Both the position numbers and the translations under genes were made by a program. From Apostichopus japonicus (taxonomy: Eukaryota > Echinodermata > Holothuroidea > Aspidochirotida > Stichopodidae): a stretch of 64,000 nt of DNA. A model generated the notes under the pieces. It had not been told where the DNA came from. It saw only the letters and a program-made list of their open reading frames with translations, and ran no database searches. Positions within the stretch are counted from its first letter, which is position 1. Each line of letters starts with the position of its first letter. Below, in pieces: positions 62,129 through 64,000 of the stretch. The stretch is taken from contig NC_092580.1 of the NCBI RefSeq assembly GCF_037975245.1, forward strand, positions 28,859,501 through 28,923,500, in the 5' to 3' direction.

Positions 62129-64000
62129 CTGTAAATGTGTAAGAAAGAAAGAAAAAAGACTTGTAGAATTATTGAAATGGTGGGTGGGGGGGGGGACAAC
62201 AGCAACAATTGCACTGTCTGGCGCATTCGAAATGAAGAAAAATAAATCCCTTCCAGCTTACAATAGGAGAGCATTATATTTCACAAAATTGTATGCAGAT
62301 ACTCAAGCGGACAAGTTTGAAAAAGAACGAGCAACTCCGAAGACAACAATCAAAATCAGACAATGGAAGACTTAATTGAAACAAAAGGTTTGACGGTGTT
62401 GGGTCCTTTTGATAAATGCTCCAGGTACGGCATTTTGCTAAGGACATCCAAGAACCCTATTATATTAGAGGAACCGGGGCGCACCATGGCTTCATTTTTA
62501 TATTTACTGGAGATGTTGATCTTTCGAGACTATCAGTTAATATTGACCACAGAGACTGGTCGAGAATAGGGAAGTATGCGGTGGAGGTGAGTGTGTGTGG
62601 GTGGGGGTGGGGTGGGGGATGATATAGAATTTCCGCTTTAAACGCAGCTGCAGATTTTCCGTGTTTTCGTATTCTCTCGTAGAGATTTTCAAGCAATAAA
62701 GTACATATGAGAAAAAAATTATTGTGAAACTGTTTTGGAATACACCCTCGGGCTCAGATGGGATCCAGGGAGCGAAGATAAACTTTGCCTTCTCGTAACT
62801 ATCTATATTCAATCACAATTGTGTTAGTGATTCCTTGTCACATTTATATATTATATTATACTTATCTTTATATGTCTGTGTTTATAAGCTTTAACAGACA
62901 AATAATCTTTGACATCTTTATAAACAAAAAATGTGGTTCTTTAAGTTAAATGGACAATGGCGTGAGCAAAGGATGTGGGTGGGGGGCGGGAGAGGGGCAG
63001 AATTCTAATTCAGCAATAGAATAATTAGACCACTGCTGCGGGTGTACACACCCTCTTCTCATTTGAACCTCACATCAACCATCAAGAGTATCTATTGGCA
63101 CAACTAGAGTTTAGAAAACATTATAGACATAATTTATGGTCTACGTGTGGTTCAGAATGCACCATTTGACATCCGCTAAACATTAAATTACTTTCTGTTA
63201 TCTCTGGGAGAGGAACTCCAGACCCGCCTCCTTTATGAAATGGTTCATTCACCTCTGGCCCTCACATAAAGGCTCATTTCCCACCGAAATCAGTTGGGAG
63301 ATAGAAGTGGCCACCGTCCCGGCCCACACCTTGCGCAAACCAATGTACATTTTACTATCAAGTGTCACGGTCATCCGTGAGTTTATTTTGAGAGCTGACG
63401 GATTTTGAGTTTTTTTGTTAAACACTCTTGACCTCAAAATGATATTGACCTCCATGAGTTCAATGTGATTATTGTACTTACCAAGAGGGATATATGTATG
63501 AATCAACTAAGGTCAACCAATCGGTACCGTTTTGATTTATCGTGTTGACAAGTTTTTCAGAGTTTGAATTCTACTGATCTAAAATATCCTTCGGCATCCA
63601 TCAAGTTTTAATAGTTTTTGTACTTACCAAGAGAGATCTAAGTAATAGCCTATGTAGTTCAACTAAAATATCGTTTTTCAGTTATCTTGTTTACAAGCAG
63701 GTGTCACCATGTACAGCAGGGTTTCCCTAACTTTATCCCCCCCCCCCCCCACGAACCCCCTGTGGATGTCAGAGTTGTCCACGAACACCCAACTTTTCGA
63801 GACACAATCTGAGTCATTATTATACTATAATACGCATAACAGTGCTTCGTAAAAGTGCATAGTGTAATATTGTAATGAAAAAAAAAACAAGAGATGAAAA
63901 AATATTTATTTGGAAACTTCAAGATCAGATCACGAATTGTATCACGCATCGATCACCCATCACACACGATGAGACGGATGCTCCTGTTTTTCGATAGACC
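62129..64000. other. Part of intron 1 of gene B
   Basis: Reading the - strand, I find no SLC6 exon 1 (no G-L-G-N-V-W-R-F-P coding segment). The stretch contains G-rich tracts (62186-62195, 62590-62620, 62975-62998), a repeat at 63380-63710 and C14 at 63737-63750. Confidence 0.65.
63380..63710 (+). repeat. Interspersed repeat of the gacctttgacc/ggtggatctgc family, copy 3
   Basis: Degenerate units with tgacct, attgtacttaccaagaggga, ttatcgtgttgacaag and ttttcag blocks, ending tgtttacaagcaggtgtcacc as in copy 2. Confidence 0.65.

Noticed and set aside
62129-64000. Exon 1 of gene B
   Set aside because: No segment on the - strand encodes the highly conserved TM1 motif; the exon must lie beyond the window.

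Overview
The window is eukaryotic nuclear DNA from an animal. It is AT-rich, with short coding exons separated by long introns, GT-AG splice junctions, many AT microsatellites, long G or C homopolymers, MITEs and SINE-like elements. A diffuse repeat made of 'tgacctttgacc' units resembles repeats I remember from echinoderm and related marine deuterostome genomes. A sea cucumber or another ambulacrarian is therefore my best guess, but this is a weak inference.

Two genes are supported. Both encode members of the SLC6 family (sodium- and chloride-dependent neurotransmitter, osmolyte or amino-acid symporters). Gene A is on the + strand (3584-32185). It has 12 coding exons that join in frame into a complete protein of 639 residues with 12 predicted membrane segments. 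Gene B is on the - strand (62128-45581). Its exons 2-12 lie in the window (580 residues); exon 1, with the N-tail and TM1, is beyond the right edge. The genes converge tail to tail across about 13.4 kb without a gene. All ten internal exons (2-11) have identical lengths and phases in A and B (132, 256, 133, 135, 104, 125, 113, 135, 204 and 171 nt), and exons 2 and 3 encode proteins about 69% and 62% identical by eye. They are an old inverted duplication. The substrate cannot be fixed from sequence; the proteins look most like the GABA/taurine/creatine/glycine branch and keep the chloride-site residues. Both carry Asn-Thr where GAT1 has the Na2-site Asp-Ser pair.

Layout: 1-3583 upstream sequence without a recognisable gene; 3584-3800 exon 1 of A; 3801-22009 an 18.2 kb first intron with nested MITEs (6351-8537) and an 18-copy minisatellite (18741-19827); 22010-32185 exons 2-12 of A; 32186-45580 intergenic repeats, including a U2-snRNA/tRNA-like composite (39221-39414); 45581-62128 gene B; 62129-64000 part of intron 1 of B, ending in a repeat.

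The most interesting non-coding items are hammerhead-ribozyme-like motifs. One sits directly behind a tRNA-like head in intron 4 of A (26713-26754, - strand). Another lies in a perfect 52-nt inverted repeat in intron 3 of B (55602-55724). A pair of hAT-type MITEs with perfect 8-bp target duplications sits in different introns of A and B.
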